Assembly (NCBI GenBank): GCA_028564705.1 | Contig: JAPXFQ010000792.1 | Location: 405,915-469,914, forward strand | DNA: 64,000 bases | From: Apricaphanius iberus | Lineage: Eukaryota > Chordata > Actinopteri > Cyprinodontiformes > Aphaniidae | Reading direction: 5' to 3' | Shown here: positions 54,739 to 64,000 of the stretch, one piece after another | Position numbering within the stretch: position 1 is the first letter of the stretch | How the letters are laid out: every line of letters begins with the position of its first letter | The notes under the pieces: generated by a model | What the model was told of the DNA's origin: nothing | The model's input: the letters and a program-made list of their open reading frames with translations, nothing else | Databases searched by the model: none | Program-made: the position numbers and the translations under genes

Positions 54739-55310
54739 TGAAAAGAGCTTGACAGAGTTTGGACCCAAAACAAGACCACAATTCAGAAAGTTCAGTTAAG
54801 GGGGTTTTATTTACAAGGTCTAGAAAATGTGCACTCCGGAGTCGGGAAGCTTCAGAGCGGGCACAGCCAGGTCATGTACCCAAGGGCAGCTGCTCAGGAG
54901 TCTTCAGCTGAGTAAAGCTTTGGGAGCAGGGGAGGAGGAATGTTCAAAATGACCAGGAATGGTCCAATGCAGAATCGAAAAATAACTTAACTTCACAGGG
55001 GAGGAGTTCAAAGGTCCGTGATCCAAAATTCAGTAGTCCAAGACAGTCCAGGTCATATCTCCAGAGAGGCAGTGTAAATCCTTGGATAGGGCAGAGGCAG
55101 AGGTCAGATGACAACAGGGGGGTCAGGTACACAATGAGGCAGTCGGACATGAACGCTTGATAGCTGTGACAGGTAGTGGCAACAGACAATCTCGCACTGA
55201 GTTGCTGCAGGGCAGGAGCTTAAATAGGGAGCAGCCCAGGTGGGACCGATCAGCCAATTAGCAGGCTGGTGAGCAGGAGAAAAACAAGACACACAGTGCC
55301 AAGCATGACA
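54739..55310 (-). repeat. 5' LTR of Gypsy 2
   Basis: 572 bp, direct repeat of 49851-50456. It contains the promoter elements noted separately. Confidence 0.95.
55186..55258 (-). promoter_or_regulatory. LTR promoter of Gypsy 2: CCAAT, TATA-like box and start region
   Basis: In the element's sense: ATTGG (inverted CCAAT, 55258-55254), TATTTAAG starting at 55226, and the self-primer complement GCGAGATTGT starting at 55195, which is 31 bases downstream of the TATA-like box, the usual distance to a polymerase II start. Confidence 0.6.
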
Positions 55311-56660
55311 TTTAGACGATGTTAAGACATTTAGAGGAGCTGCAATGATGCTAAAATCCTTGATAAAGCGCCTGTAAAAGTTGGCGAAACCGAGGAATGG
55401 TTGGAGCTAGTTCCTGGTCTCGGGGGTAAGCCACTCCTCCACCGCCCGGATCTTGAGAGGATCCGCCCTCATGCATCCTGCTTCAAAAATGTATCCCAAA
55501 AAGACAACAGATGATTTATGAAATTCACACTTCTCGCCTTTAACGAATAGACTGTTCTCCAAAAGCCTGTTTAGGACCTGCCGGACGTGGACTCTGTGTT
55601 CTTGAATATTTCTGGAAAAAATTAGAATGTCATCAAGATAAACAAAAACAAAAGTGTTGAGAAAATCGCGGAGGACATCGTTAATGAGGGCTTGAAAAAC
55701 TGCAGGAGAATTAGATAAACCAAACGGCATGACAAGGTATTCGAAATGACCTATATGTGTCTTGAAGGCGGTCTTCCATTCATCTCCTTCTCGGATTCTG
55801 ATCAAATGATAAGCATTGCGGAGATCTAATTTGGTGAAAATGTTGGCTTCACGGACGGGATCGAAAGCAGAAGAAATAAGAGGTAAGGAATATTTATTTT
55901 TAATTGTGATGTTATTCAGAGCTCTGTAATCTATGCACGGACGGAGAGTTTTGTCCTTCTTTTCAACAAAAAAGAATCCTGCGCCCATCAGAGAGGTGGA
56001 TGATTGGATCAACCCAGCTTTATAAGACTCATTAATGTATTTTTCCATGGCCTCTCATTCCTGTTTGGTCAGGTTAAAGAGTCTACCAGCCGGTAGGGGA
56101 GAACCAGGCATGAGATCTATGGCACAATCGTAAGGCCGATGAGGTGGAAGGGAAAGGGCTTTTTTCTTGCTGAAGACAGGGAAAAGGTCGTGATATTCAG
56201 AAGGAACTGAAGTGAGGTCGGGCATGGGATCAATACTCTCAGTTGTTTCATACTGAGGAATAGCAGAACGTAGACAGTCAGCATGACAAGTAGTACTCCA
56301 GGATTCAATATGCCCTTTGGACCAATTAATGATGGGGTTATGTTTTTTAAGCCAAGGATATCCCAGAACAATGTCTGAATCGGTGATCGGAAAAACAAAC
56401 TCCTCATGGTGATTACCCGAGGTTATAAGGGCGAGACTTTTTGTTCTCTGGGAAATAGTAGTTAACTGGTTCCCATCTAAAGCTGAAACATCAAAAGTTT
56501 GACGAAGAGCTTCTATAGGGACCGAAAGTTGCTCGACCAACTGGGGACTAATCAGGCTTTCTTCTGAGCCTGAATCTATTAATGCATTGATAGGCTGACA
56601 TCGATCCCCAACTAAAAGAGTGGCTGAAAGAAGTAATCTGGGAGGTTTAGATTGAATGTT
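55311..56660 (-). pseudogene. Gypsy 1 protease and reverse transcriptase
   Basis: One frame from about 56610 to 55407 with a single stop at 56053: protease DSGSEESLISPQL near 56570, then RT blocks [54 protein letters not shown] and an intact [10 protein letters not shown] at about 55640. The frame breaks near 55410; the homology continues to 55311, where Gypsy 2 cuts in. Confidence 0.9.
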
Positions 56661-57146
56661 TTAAGGACGGGCTCCCCCTTTTGGGCGAATCGGGCAGGCC
56701 GCGATAAAATGTCCTTTGACGCCACAGTATAAGCAGGCCCGATCCTCCATGCGTCTTTGGCGCTGGGCCGGAGTGAGCCGAGTCTTCCCGATCTGCATGG
56801 GCTCCGAGTCGTCGTGGGAGACAGTTGCCCTTGAACTGGAATCTGGAACTGGACCGGTCTGTGGCTGAAAGACAGTTGGAGGAGACGAATATTGCGCTCT
56901 GATTTTGGACCTTTCCTTGATACGTGAATCAATCTTTATAGCCAGTTTAAGTAGGTCATCCAAAGAATGAGGTTTGTCACGTGTAGCCAGTTGGTCTTTT
57001 ATATTTTCATTTAAGGACTGAAAGAACGCGGCCTTTAATGACGGTCTGTTCCAGCCAGATTCTGCTGCAAGGATACGGAAGTCAATAGAAAGCTCAGCTA
57101 CAGACCTGTCACCCTGTTTGAGACTCCACAGACGTTTAGCTGTCAC
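56661..57146 (-). pseudogene. Gypsy 1 gag, C-terminal part
   Basis: About 161 codons: LWSLKQGDRSVAELSIDFRI, FFQSLNENIKDQLATRDKP, a basic linker, and a CCHC knuckle CLYCGVKGHFIAAC. The frame is open to 57146, where LINE copy C begins, so the N-terminal half is missing. Confidence 0.9.
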
Positions 57147-57453
57147 CTAGACTGAAGGCAGATGTCGTCTTACTACAGGAGACTCATAAATCAAGTTCAA
57201 CAGCTAAGGATTTATAAACACCAGAGTATCCTAATATATTTTCTTCTATAACTCTAGACAACGAGGAGTAGCAATATTAATAAATAGAAATACTAATTTT
57301 AAAGTAATAGACACAGCTACAGATCCAGAAGGTAGATTTATAATATTAAAACTATTTATAAATAACCAAAAGTTATGTATAGTTAGTATATATGGTCCAA
57401 ATGTTGACGACCCCTCATTCTTTCATACTTTCTTCTCGGTTCTGGCTAATCAC
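57147..57453 (+). pseudogene. L1-like endonuclease start, frameshifted
   Basis: KADVVLLQETHK is readable at 57155-57190, containing the endonuclease Glu block (LQETH). Frame changes follow before the long frame opens; the block IYGPNVDDPSFFHT at about 57385-57425 is in frame with it upstream of its first ATG. The first endonuclease motif is missing through truncation. Confidence 0.75.
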
Positions 57454-60400
57454 ATGGATTGCTCACTTGTTCTTGGGGGAGATTTCAACTTTGGACTAAA
57501 TGAAGAAATAGACAGGCTCAGTACAGCAGGGACTCAGCGCAGATGGCAATCCATAGATATAGTTAAACAGTACATGAGCGATTATGGACTCTGCGATGCA
57601 TGGCGATCGCTTCATCCCAACGACAGAAAATACACTTTTTACTCAAACGTACATCATTCTTATTCTAGATTGGACTATTTGTTAGTCAGCAGCTCACTGT
57701 TGAATGACATTTCAGACACTGAGATACATCCTATAGTGATCAGCGATCACGCTCCTGTTTCTTTAAATTTAGCAAATAAAATTGCAACCCTTCAATATAA
57801 AAATTGGAGATTTAATACATCATTACTTAAGGATAAAGAATTTATTAAATATATTGAAAAAGAATGGGCTTCATACATGGAATTTAATGATCTCCCTGGT
57901 ATGTCGCCATCCACTCTATGGGAAGCAGGGAAAGCTGTGATTAGAGGTAAAATAATTTCATTCTCATCAAATAAAAAGAGAACAGAAAATAAACATGTTC
58001 AGGAATTAGAAGAAACTATTAAATCATTAGAACCTTCCCTGGATAAAGAGAGCTTAAGTAAAATAAGGAAAGCAAAATTAGAATTAAATGAAATTATTAA
58101 TAAAAGGACGCAGTTCTTAATCCAAAGACTTAGAATAGAAAACTTTGAACATAGTAATAAATCAGGTAGCTTCTTAGCTAATCAGTTAAAAATAAATAAA
58201 GAAAAAACAACTATATCTGCAATCAAAGACAAAACTGGGAATATAATATATGACCCTGAAAAAATAAACAACACTTTCAAAGAATTTTATGAGACGTTAT
58301 ACACACCAGAGATAAACCCTTCAAATAATGATATTGTACAATTTCTGGATAAAATAACTCTTCCTAAACTTTCAGACAGTCAAGCAAAGGCCCTGGATTC
58401 ACCGCTAACAGTGTCTGAACTCCAGGAGGCCCTCCAATCTATGCCTAATAATAAAGCTCCAGGTCCAGATGGATTTCCAGCAGAGTTCTATAAAGAATTC
58501 TGGAATATTCTGGCACCAACATTTTACAAAATGTTACAGGAAACAAAGGAAAATGGTCGAATACCACCAAACATGAATTCTGCCTACATCAATCTTCTAT
58601 TAAAACCAGGAAAAGACCCTATGTCTCCTACCAGTTATCGTCCGATTTCTCTTATCAATGTGGATCTGAAAATAATTTGCAAAGCTCTTGCAAGAAGGAT
58701 AGAGAAAATAACACCTCTAATAATCCACCCTGATCAAACAGGTTTTATAAAAGGTAGGCTCTCTTCAACAAATTCACGTAGATTAATAGATTTAATAGAT
58801 TATTCCCACTGTAAAAACGTCCAAACCAATATATTATCTTTAGATGCAGAAAAAGCATTTGATAGAGTTAACTGGAAATTTTTATTTGCAGCCTTAAATA
58901 AATTCGGATTCAGTAATTCTTTTGTAAACTGGTTAAAAATATTATACAGCTCACCAACAGCATGTATTAGGACCAATAATCAAACATCATCAAGGTTCTT
59001 TCTTCAGAGAGGTACCAGGCAGGGATGTCCACTTTCTCCCTCCCTCTTTGCTATTTTTATTGAACCATTAGCAGCAGCAATCAGGCAAAATAATAATGTT
59101 AAAGGTATACAATGCAACAAAATAGAACATAAAATCAGTTTATACGCAGATGATGTACTACTTTTTCTACAGCATTCACAAACTTCCTTGTATCAGGTAA
59201 TTGAGTTAATAAAATCTTACTCAAGAGTTTCAGACTATTCCATAAATTGGTTAAAATCTACAGTCCTTCCTATCAACTGTTCTTACCAGAGTCCTGTTGC
59301 TTTACAGCTCCGGTCGGGAAATATTACATATCTAGGTATCCATATCTCACCAAGACTGGCAGACTTATCTAAGCTAAACTACGTCCCACTTTTAAAAAAA
59401 GTGGAAGATGATCTGGCAAGATGGAAATCCCTTCCAATATCACTTATTGGAAGGGTAGCTACAATAAAAATGATGGTTTTGCCTAGAATCAATTATTTAT
59501 TCTCAATGATCCCAAGCAAACCATCACCTGATTGGTTTAGATCTCTGGACTCTTCTGTTTCTAAATTCCTTTGGAAAGATAAACCCCCACGTATCAGCTT
59601 AAAAACACTACAGAAGTCCAAAGATAAAGGAGGTCTAGACCTACCAAACTTTCGTCATTATTTCTTAGCCAACAGACTCCAATACACATCAAGATGGGTA
59701 AAACACAGTTATATCGATGAGTGCTGGGTAGATGTAGAACAGACACTATGCAATAAGATAAAACTTTCAGATCTACCTTTTGTTAGCTCAAATATAAAAC
59801 AAAATGAATGTTTCAAAAGTATAAATATCAGCTCCTCTCTGACAGCTTGGTGGGAATTTCTTAAAATGACAAAGACCTCACTAGTCCCATGCAGGCGTAC
59901 ACCCATCTGGAATAACCCGGATATCTTACAAAAAAAATGCATGATTAGCTTTCCAGGCTGGAGTTGTAAAGGAATTGAATACCTGGAGCATATATTTGAT
60001 GGAACAGACTTTATCCCCTTTAATACATTGGTTACACAATTCGGAATTAACAAGAATAAATTCTTAGAATACCAACAAATTAAATCAATTATAAAAAATA
60101 AATTTAGGCTCAATACAGTTGATTTACAAATTCCAGGAAAAGTTTTAGACTTCCTTAATCTTAACCCTCCCAAACTGCTATCTAAAATATACAAAACATT
60201 AAATAGAATAGATGAATCAATAGCCCTTCCTATTTCAAAATGGGAGATGGACTTGTCCATCTCAATAGACCAAAACCTCTGGTCTCAAATTTCATTAAGA
60301 ACCTTCAAATTTCTTAAGAATCCTAATCTACGATTAATACAATATAAAATCCTTCATAGAGTGCATTATACAGGGCAACGGATGTTCAAGATGGGTTATA

Positions 60401-60786
60401 CGCCGTCTGATACCTGTTTACAATGTACAAGCAATCTACCAGACAATTATATTCATGCTCTTTGGTTCTGCCCACCTGTTAAGAAATATTGGTACCAGAT
60501 ATGTGAAGATCTATCAAAGTGTCTGAAATGTAATATCACACCTGCTCCCAGAGTTTGCTTGCTGGGAAATATAGATGAAGTTACCATGGATACAAAGTCT
60601 ATGCAATTATTTTACATCGCCTTATGCATCGCTAAGAAAAATATCCTCTTGAACTGGAAAAATAAAAATACTCTGAATATTAATCAATATAGAGATCTCC
60701 TTCTGGATTACATTGGTCTAGAAACGGCATCTGCCTCCACATCTGATCAATCTTTCTGGTCACCCTTGATCAGTTCCATCACCTAG
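57454..60786 (+). CDS. L1-like LINE ORF2: endonuclease (partial) and reverse transcriptase
   Basis: 1110 codons open from the first ATG; the true frame runs from further upstream. Endonuclease remainder: LVLGGDFNFGLNEEIDR (catalytic Asp/Asn), SRLDYLLVS and VISDHAPVSLNL (terminal Asp-His). RT: NKAPGPDGFPAEFYKEFW, LLLKPGKDP, SYRPISLINVDLKI, LSLDAEKAFDRVNW, GTRQGCPLSPSLFA and SLYADDVLLFL at about residues 562-572. The C-terminus has a zinc-knuckle-like CLQC..H..C cluster near residue 990. All catalytic RT residues look present, but with the endonuclease start lost the copy cannot move alone. Long uninterrupted frame implies a young insertion, later than Gypsy 1. Confidence 0.9.
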   Translation: MDCSLVLGGDFNFGLNEEIDRLSTAGTQRRWQSIDIVKQYMSDYGLCDAWRSLHPNDRKYTFYSNVHHSYSRLDYLLVSSSLLNDISDTEIHPIVISDHAPVSLNLANKIATLQYKNWRFNTSLLKDKEFIKYIEKEWASYMEFNDLPGMSPSTLWEAGKAVIRGKIISFSSNKKRTENKHVQELEETIKSLEPSLDKESLSKIRKAKLELNEIINKRTQFLIQRLRIENFEHSNKSGSFLANQLKINKEKTTISAIKDKTGNIIYDPEKINNTFKEFYETLYTPEINPSNNDIVQFLDKITLPKLSDSQAKALDSPLTVSELQEALQSMPNNKAPGPDGFPAEFYKEFWNILAPTFYKMLQETKENGRIPPNMNSAYINLLLKPGKDPMSPTSYRPISLINVDLKIICKALARRIEKITPLIIHPDQTGFIKGRLSSTNSRRLIDLIDYSHCKNVQTNILSLDAEKAFDRVNWKFLFAALNKFGFSNSFVNWLKILYSSPTACIRTNNQTSSRFFLQRGTRQGCPLSPSLFAIFIEPLAAAIRQNNNVKGIQCNKIEHKISLYADDVLLFLQHSQTSLYQVIELIKSYSRVSDYSINWLKSTVLPINCSYQSPVALQLRSGNITYLGIHISPRLADLSKLNYVPLLKKVEDDLARWKSLPISLIGRVATIKMMVLPRINYLFSMIPSKPSPDWFRSLDSSVSKFLWKDKPPRISLKTLQKSKDKGGLDLPNFRHYFLANRLQYTSRWVKHSYIDECWVDVEQTLCNKIKLSDLPFVSSNIKQNECFKSINISSSLTAWWEFLKMTKTSLVPCRRTPIWNNPDILQKKCMISFPGWSCKGIEYLEHIFDGTDFIPFNTLVTQFGINKNKFLEYQQIKSIIKNKFRLNTVDLQIPGKVLDFLNLNPPKLLSKIYKTLNRIDESIALPISKWEMDLSISIDQNLWSQISLRTFKFLKNPNLRLIQYKILHRVHYTGQRMFKMGYTPSDTCLQCTSNLPDNYIHALWFCPPVKKYWYQICEDLSKCLKCNITPAPRVCLLGNIDEVTMDTKSMQLFYIALCIAKKNILLNWKNKNTLNINQYRDLLLDYIGLETASASTSDQSFWSPLISSIT

Positions 60787-63700
60787 TGGGGTCGGGCCCT
60801 TGATTCCGTTCTGTGGGACACGGTTGCCGATGTGGAGCTTAAGGGTTGGTGGTGACTGCGGGGAGGTCCTTGGGGGTGGGTCCGCTTGCGGTTCGGCGAT
60901 AGGTGCCGAGACCCTCGCCTGGGGTGGGACTTTGGGGTCTTTGTGTGGTGACTCCTAGTGGCTGCATGCGGCGCCTTAGAGGGGTCGTGCTGGCGGACAC
61001 GGGTTACTGGCCTGGTGCTGTGCTGCTCTGGGGGGGTCTGGACTGGGCCTGGGGCTCGGGGTTCTGGGGCGGCGCGCCCCCCGGCTGGGGCCCTGGCGGG
61101 GCTTGGCCGGGGGGGGCCGCTGCCGTCGGTGCGGGCTGGGGGGGGGCTGTGGTCAGCCGGTGGTTGGCGGGCGCTGCTGCCCTTTCCATCTCCCCGGGCT
61201 GGTTCCTGTCGCTTGCTCCCCGGTGGCCGCTTGCCGCGTCCGGGCGTCGGCGAGAGGCCGTGGCGGGTGGCCGGCGTCTCCGGGCCCGATCGGCTATATT
61301 GACACTGGACATGGCTCCTGGGTCTTGGTCTTAGCCCTCGCGGGGGTGCTGGGGTGGGGGGCTCTGGCCGGTGTTGGTCGGCCTCCACGGTGACTGACCA
61401 GTTGGTGGGGTGTGGGCTGGTGGGTGGACGTGCTGGGTTCTGTTGCCACCCGGCCATCGGGCGGTAGTAGCAAGGCTGGAGGATGTCGGCCTGGGGATTG
61501 GCCGCCCGGGACTTCGGTCTGCTCATGGGCCCGGCGCGGCATGTCCGGGGTACCCGAGTCGGTGGTGCGCCGGGTTCCGGCCTCGGCCCGGGGGTCCTCG
61601 GACGCTGGCGGTGCCTGGGGCGTCTCTTATTGGCGGGGAGGCTTTTTACCATCTAGCACAGGCGCTCTTTTTAACGGGGTGCGCTTGGGACGGGAGGGCG
61701 TTGAGGGTGAGGGGGGGCTACACTCAACCTGGGTGTCTAGTGGCATGTGTTTTGTTAGCAGTGTGAATGTTGGGGAGGATTTAGGTATGCCCCTGGCATG
61801 GGGGCTGGTGAATTGCCGGGGCCCCCATGGGGCTCGGCGGTACCGCTGCCGTGGGCCCCGACTGGACGTGCTGGGGCCTCCCACCCCTGGTGGATCGGGC
61901 CGAACGGGGGTGCCTATTGGAGTCAGCAGGGGAGCTGGCTCCCTGGGGTTGGCAATGGTCACCCCAGTTATTTTCTCCCCATCCCCATGCCTCTGTCCAC
62001 CTGCTCCTTCATTCTACCATTCACAAGGCCTTGGGACGTGGGCACGTCACTGGGGTGCGGGATGGAGCTTCCGTCTTCGCTACCCGGTGGCGGCCTGGGT
62101 CCCGATTTTATTGAGCAATTTAGACACTACACTTGCAACATTTACAGGGAACGCACATGTAGGGACCTGGCGGTGTGGCGCCAAGGGCCTCGCCTGTGGT
62201 GCTGGCACCCACTGGTTAAACGCATCTAGACACTGAGGGCCCGGGGGGGGAGATGGGGGTACCCGGCAGTATTCCCATGTCCCCCCCCTCTGTTTTAAGT
62301 GCACATTAGAACAACACGCAACAACACCACATTGAGCTGGGGGAGAGAGGCTGGGGGGTCTTTCCACACCCCTGTTCGTTGGACCATCAGGGGTGGGAGC
62401 CCGGATAGAACATCACGCCGTCTGGTCGGGGTCCTGGGCTGGTGGGCTGCTCTTGCCGGTGTGGGGGCCTTGGCGGTCTACTTGTCCCCGTCCTGGTGGG
62501 CAAAGGGGTCTGTCTCCTGGGTGCAGGGGCAGGGTTCTCTACTGGGGCGTCTGTCCCTGGGCCTGGGAGTATGGAGTATAGTGTACGTATGGGGGGTATG
62601 AATGAGGGTATAGCGTCCTTTTTTCGTATGTCCTGTATTTGTAAGAATGTGTACACATGAGAGGGAGGGTACGTATGAGTGTCTCTGTCTGTCTATGTCT
62701 ACCTGTCAGGTTGGGTGTTTGGCTGCTCTCTGGCCTGATGCATCTTCTTCCCTCCCCGTCACTCCCCGTCGGTGATGGTTGCTCCTGCCCGCTGGTTGAT
62801 GATGACTCTCGATGCATGGGGCTGGGGGTCCCGGTTGCGGCCCGGCTCGGTCCTGGTGCATGTCGGGCGGGTCCTGGGTGGTCCGGTGTGTCGGGCGGCC
62901 GCTGTTTCGGGCCGATGTCCTCCTTGGATTGACTGGGGCACCTCTTATGGGGGTGCCGGGGTTGTAGAATAGGTTGGTGCCGTCCGGTGGATCGGTGGGG
63001 ACCGTGCCTGGCGCCCAGTCCTCCTGCCGGTTCCAGGACTTCAGCTGGCTGGTCTGTTCACCTGGTGGGGCTGTCCGGCATTGGCTGGGCCCCTGATCTT
63101 GGCGCCCCACGTGGGGCGGGATCTGGACCCTGGAGCTGGAAGATCTGGATGTCCAGGTGCCGGCTGGGCGCGGCCTGGGGAGGGCGTACATCCGCTGTGG
63201 CTCTTGCTGTGGCTCCCTGGCGTGTGGATGTGTGGAGGCGGGCCGGGTTGTTGGCGGTGGGTATTGGTCCGGGGTGGCGGCGGCGTGTGTTGTCCGTCGG
63301 TTGGCTGCGGGTCCTCCTTGCCTGCGGCGGCGGCGGGGGGCCCTTGTCGGCTGGTCCCTGGTTGGGGCCCCCTGGGGGGCGGGGTGCCCCTGGTCCCCGT
63401 GGCCTCCGGTTCCTGGTCCGGGCCCGCCCTGGCGTAGCCGGTTACCGGCGGAGCCCGTGGGCTCGTCACTGCGATCTCTCGGGCCCCAGCATCGCGGCTG
63501 GTGGGTGTTCCCCTGGGACTTCCATCTGTTCCTCTCTTGGTGGGTGATCGACCCTGCGCTGATCCGCCTGTGGCCTCTGTACTCTGTGGGACCCTGGATG
63601 CATACATCTCTTGCCTCCTCCATGTCTGTGCCGATTCCTGTAGGACGGATTGACGGTTCCTTACACCAGCTATCAATCACTTGCATGGGGAAACCTTATT

Positions 63701-64000
63701 CAGACCTGCATGCTCGCACACACATAGGTGTGGGGACATAGGTGAGGACGGACATATCTTAAGCTGAGGTTATCATCATTAGTTAGTTGTTCACAGGAGC
63801 TTACCAGAAACATTTGTATTATGTTCATTAATCAATGCTTGTGTGTAGTGAATGTATAATTCTTTGTTTATTCTACCAGATCCGAACTATTGGTTTGGTT
63901 CTGTACAGTTTGTTGTTTTTGTTTTGTATTACTGTTTCTCTGCCATCCGGCAGAGGTGGAGGACTGGGATGTTTTCTTGTTTTTTTTATTTGCCTCCCTG
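60787..64000 (+). other. G-rich 3' UTR of LINE copy C
   Basis: Over 3.2 kb with strong strand asymmetry (sense strand G-rich, with runs of eight or nine G near 61110 and 61140). Matching sequence follows ORF2 in copies A and B. From about 63760 it turns AT- and pyrimidine-rich and matches 1-130 in reverse. Several ORFs of 180-330 codons on both strands reflect low stop-codon frequency at high GC; none shows a protein-like pattern. Confidence 0.8.

Larger units (their letters stand above)
49851..55310 (-). mobile_element. Ty3/Gypsy chromodomain retrotransposon 2, nearly complete
   Basis: LTRs at 49851-50456 and 54739-55310, flanked on both sides by TTTAG (49846-49850 and 55311-55315), a 5-bp target duplication. 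Gag and pol lie between in the minus direction; the only evident coding lesion is one frameshift between RT and RNase H. It inserted into the RNase H region of Gypsy 1, which is in the same orientation. Confidence 0.95.
47203..57146 (-). mobile_element. Ty3/Gypsy chromodomain retrotransposon 1, split by Gypsy 2
   Basis: Minus strand, with 3' LTR at 47203-47939, pol pieces at 47950-49850 and 55311-56660, and gag end at 56661-57146. The RT-RNase H sequence is continuous across the inserted Gypsy 2 when 49850 and 55311 are joined. The 5' end of gag and the 5' LTR are lost to, or beyond, LINE copy C, whose 5' end lies at 57147. Many frame breaks show that it is dead. Confidence 0.9.
57147..64000 (+). 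mobile_element. L1-like LINE copy C, 5' truncated, long ORF2 and 3' UTR
   Basis: Begins inside the endonuclease domain directly after Gypsy 1 gag sequence (junction at about 57147) and extends past the window end. The ORF2 stop is at 60786 and the G-rich 3' UTR covers at least 3.2 kb. It is the best-preserved of three copies and the reference for aligning the others. Confidence 0.9.

Noticed and set aside
60783..63686. Long ORFs (up to 326 codons) on both strands of the region after LINE copy C
   Set aside because: They lie in the G-rich 3' UTR, overlap each other in several frames, are rich in Pro/Arg/Gly from composition, and their frames are not kept in copies A and B.

Overview
The window is a nested transposon graveyard from a teleost fish genome. 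The evidence is the mix of families: L1-like LINEs, Rex3/RTE-like and L2-like LINEs, tRNA-derived SINEs with L2-like tails, a Tc1 element, piggyBac and PIF/Harbinger remnants, a Polinton/Maverick, chromodomain Ty3/Gypsy elements and an endogenous retrovirus. I found no convincing host gene, rRNA, tRNA gene or CRISPR array. All family names come from motif recognition, not from a search.

Left part, 1-17.6 kb. Two 3' ends of the same L1-like LINE lie head to head: copy A (minus, 1-3791, broken by a SINE) and copy B (plus, about 4109-8200, broken by a Harbinger element with a TAA target duplication). A Rex3/RTE-like LINE follows. It is cut in its reverse transcriptase region by a 7.9 kb non-coding element (9233-17162) made of hairpin-forming repeats in a long imperfect inverted repeat. 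That element is itself interrupted by an L2-like LINE.

Middle part, 17.6-47 kb. AT-rich sequence with faint LINE fossils leads to a Tc1 element (TA duplication, one frameshift), a 1.18 kb piggyBac remnant (TTAA duplication) and a second Rex3-like copy. A shattered Polinton follows in three pieces: DNA polymerase B at 27.6-29.4 kb; core protein, unknown protein, protease and major capsid protein at 37.4-40.1 kb; unknown genes at 45.3-46.8 kb. The first gap holds a Harbinger transposase first exon and a minus-strand endogenous retrovirus (29882-37351) with paired LTRs, a tRNA-His-like primer site, a pol remnant, and a leader with twelve small hairpins that all share the same three-base loop. 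The second gap holds an L2 copy and one of two copies of an unexplained AT-rich repeat; the other copy lies inside the retrovirus.

Right part, 47.2-64 kb. A minus-strand chromodomain Gypsy element (3' LTR at 47203-47939) was entered by a second, nearly intact Gypsy (49851-55310, TTTAG duplication). The second element shows the sequence signature of Tf1/sushi-type self-priming. The gag end of the first Gypsy is cut by L1-like copy C, whose long ORF2 and more than 3.2 kb G-rich 3' UTR run off the window.

The relative order of insertion can be read directly: SINE after LINE A, Harbinger after LINE B, palindromic element after Rex3, L2 after palindromic element, Gypsy 2 after Gypsy 1, LINE C after Gypsy 1. 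Such nesting without host genes suggests a heterochromatic or low-recombination region; that is inference.
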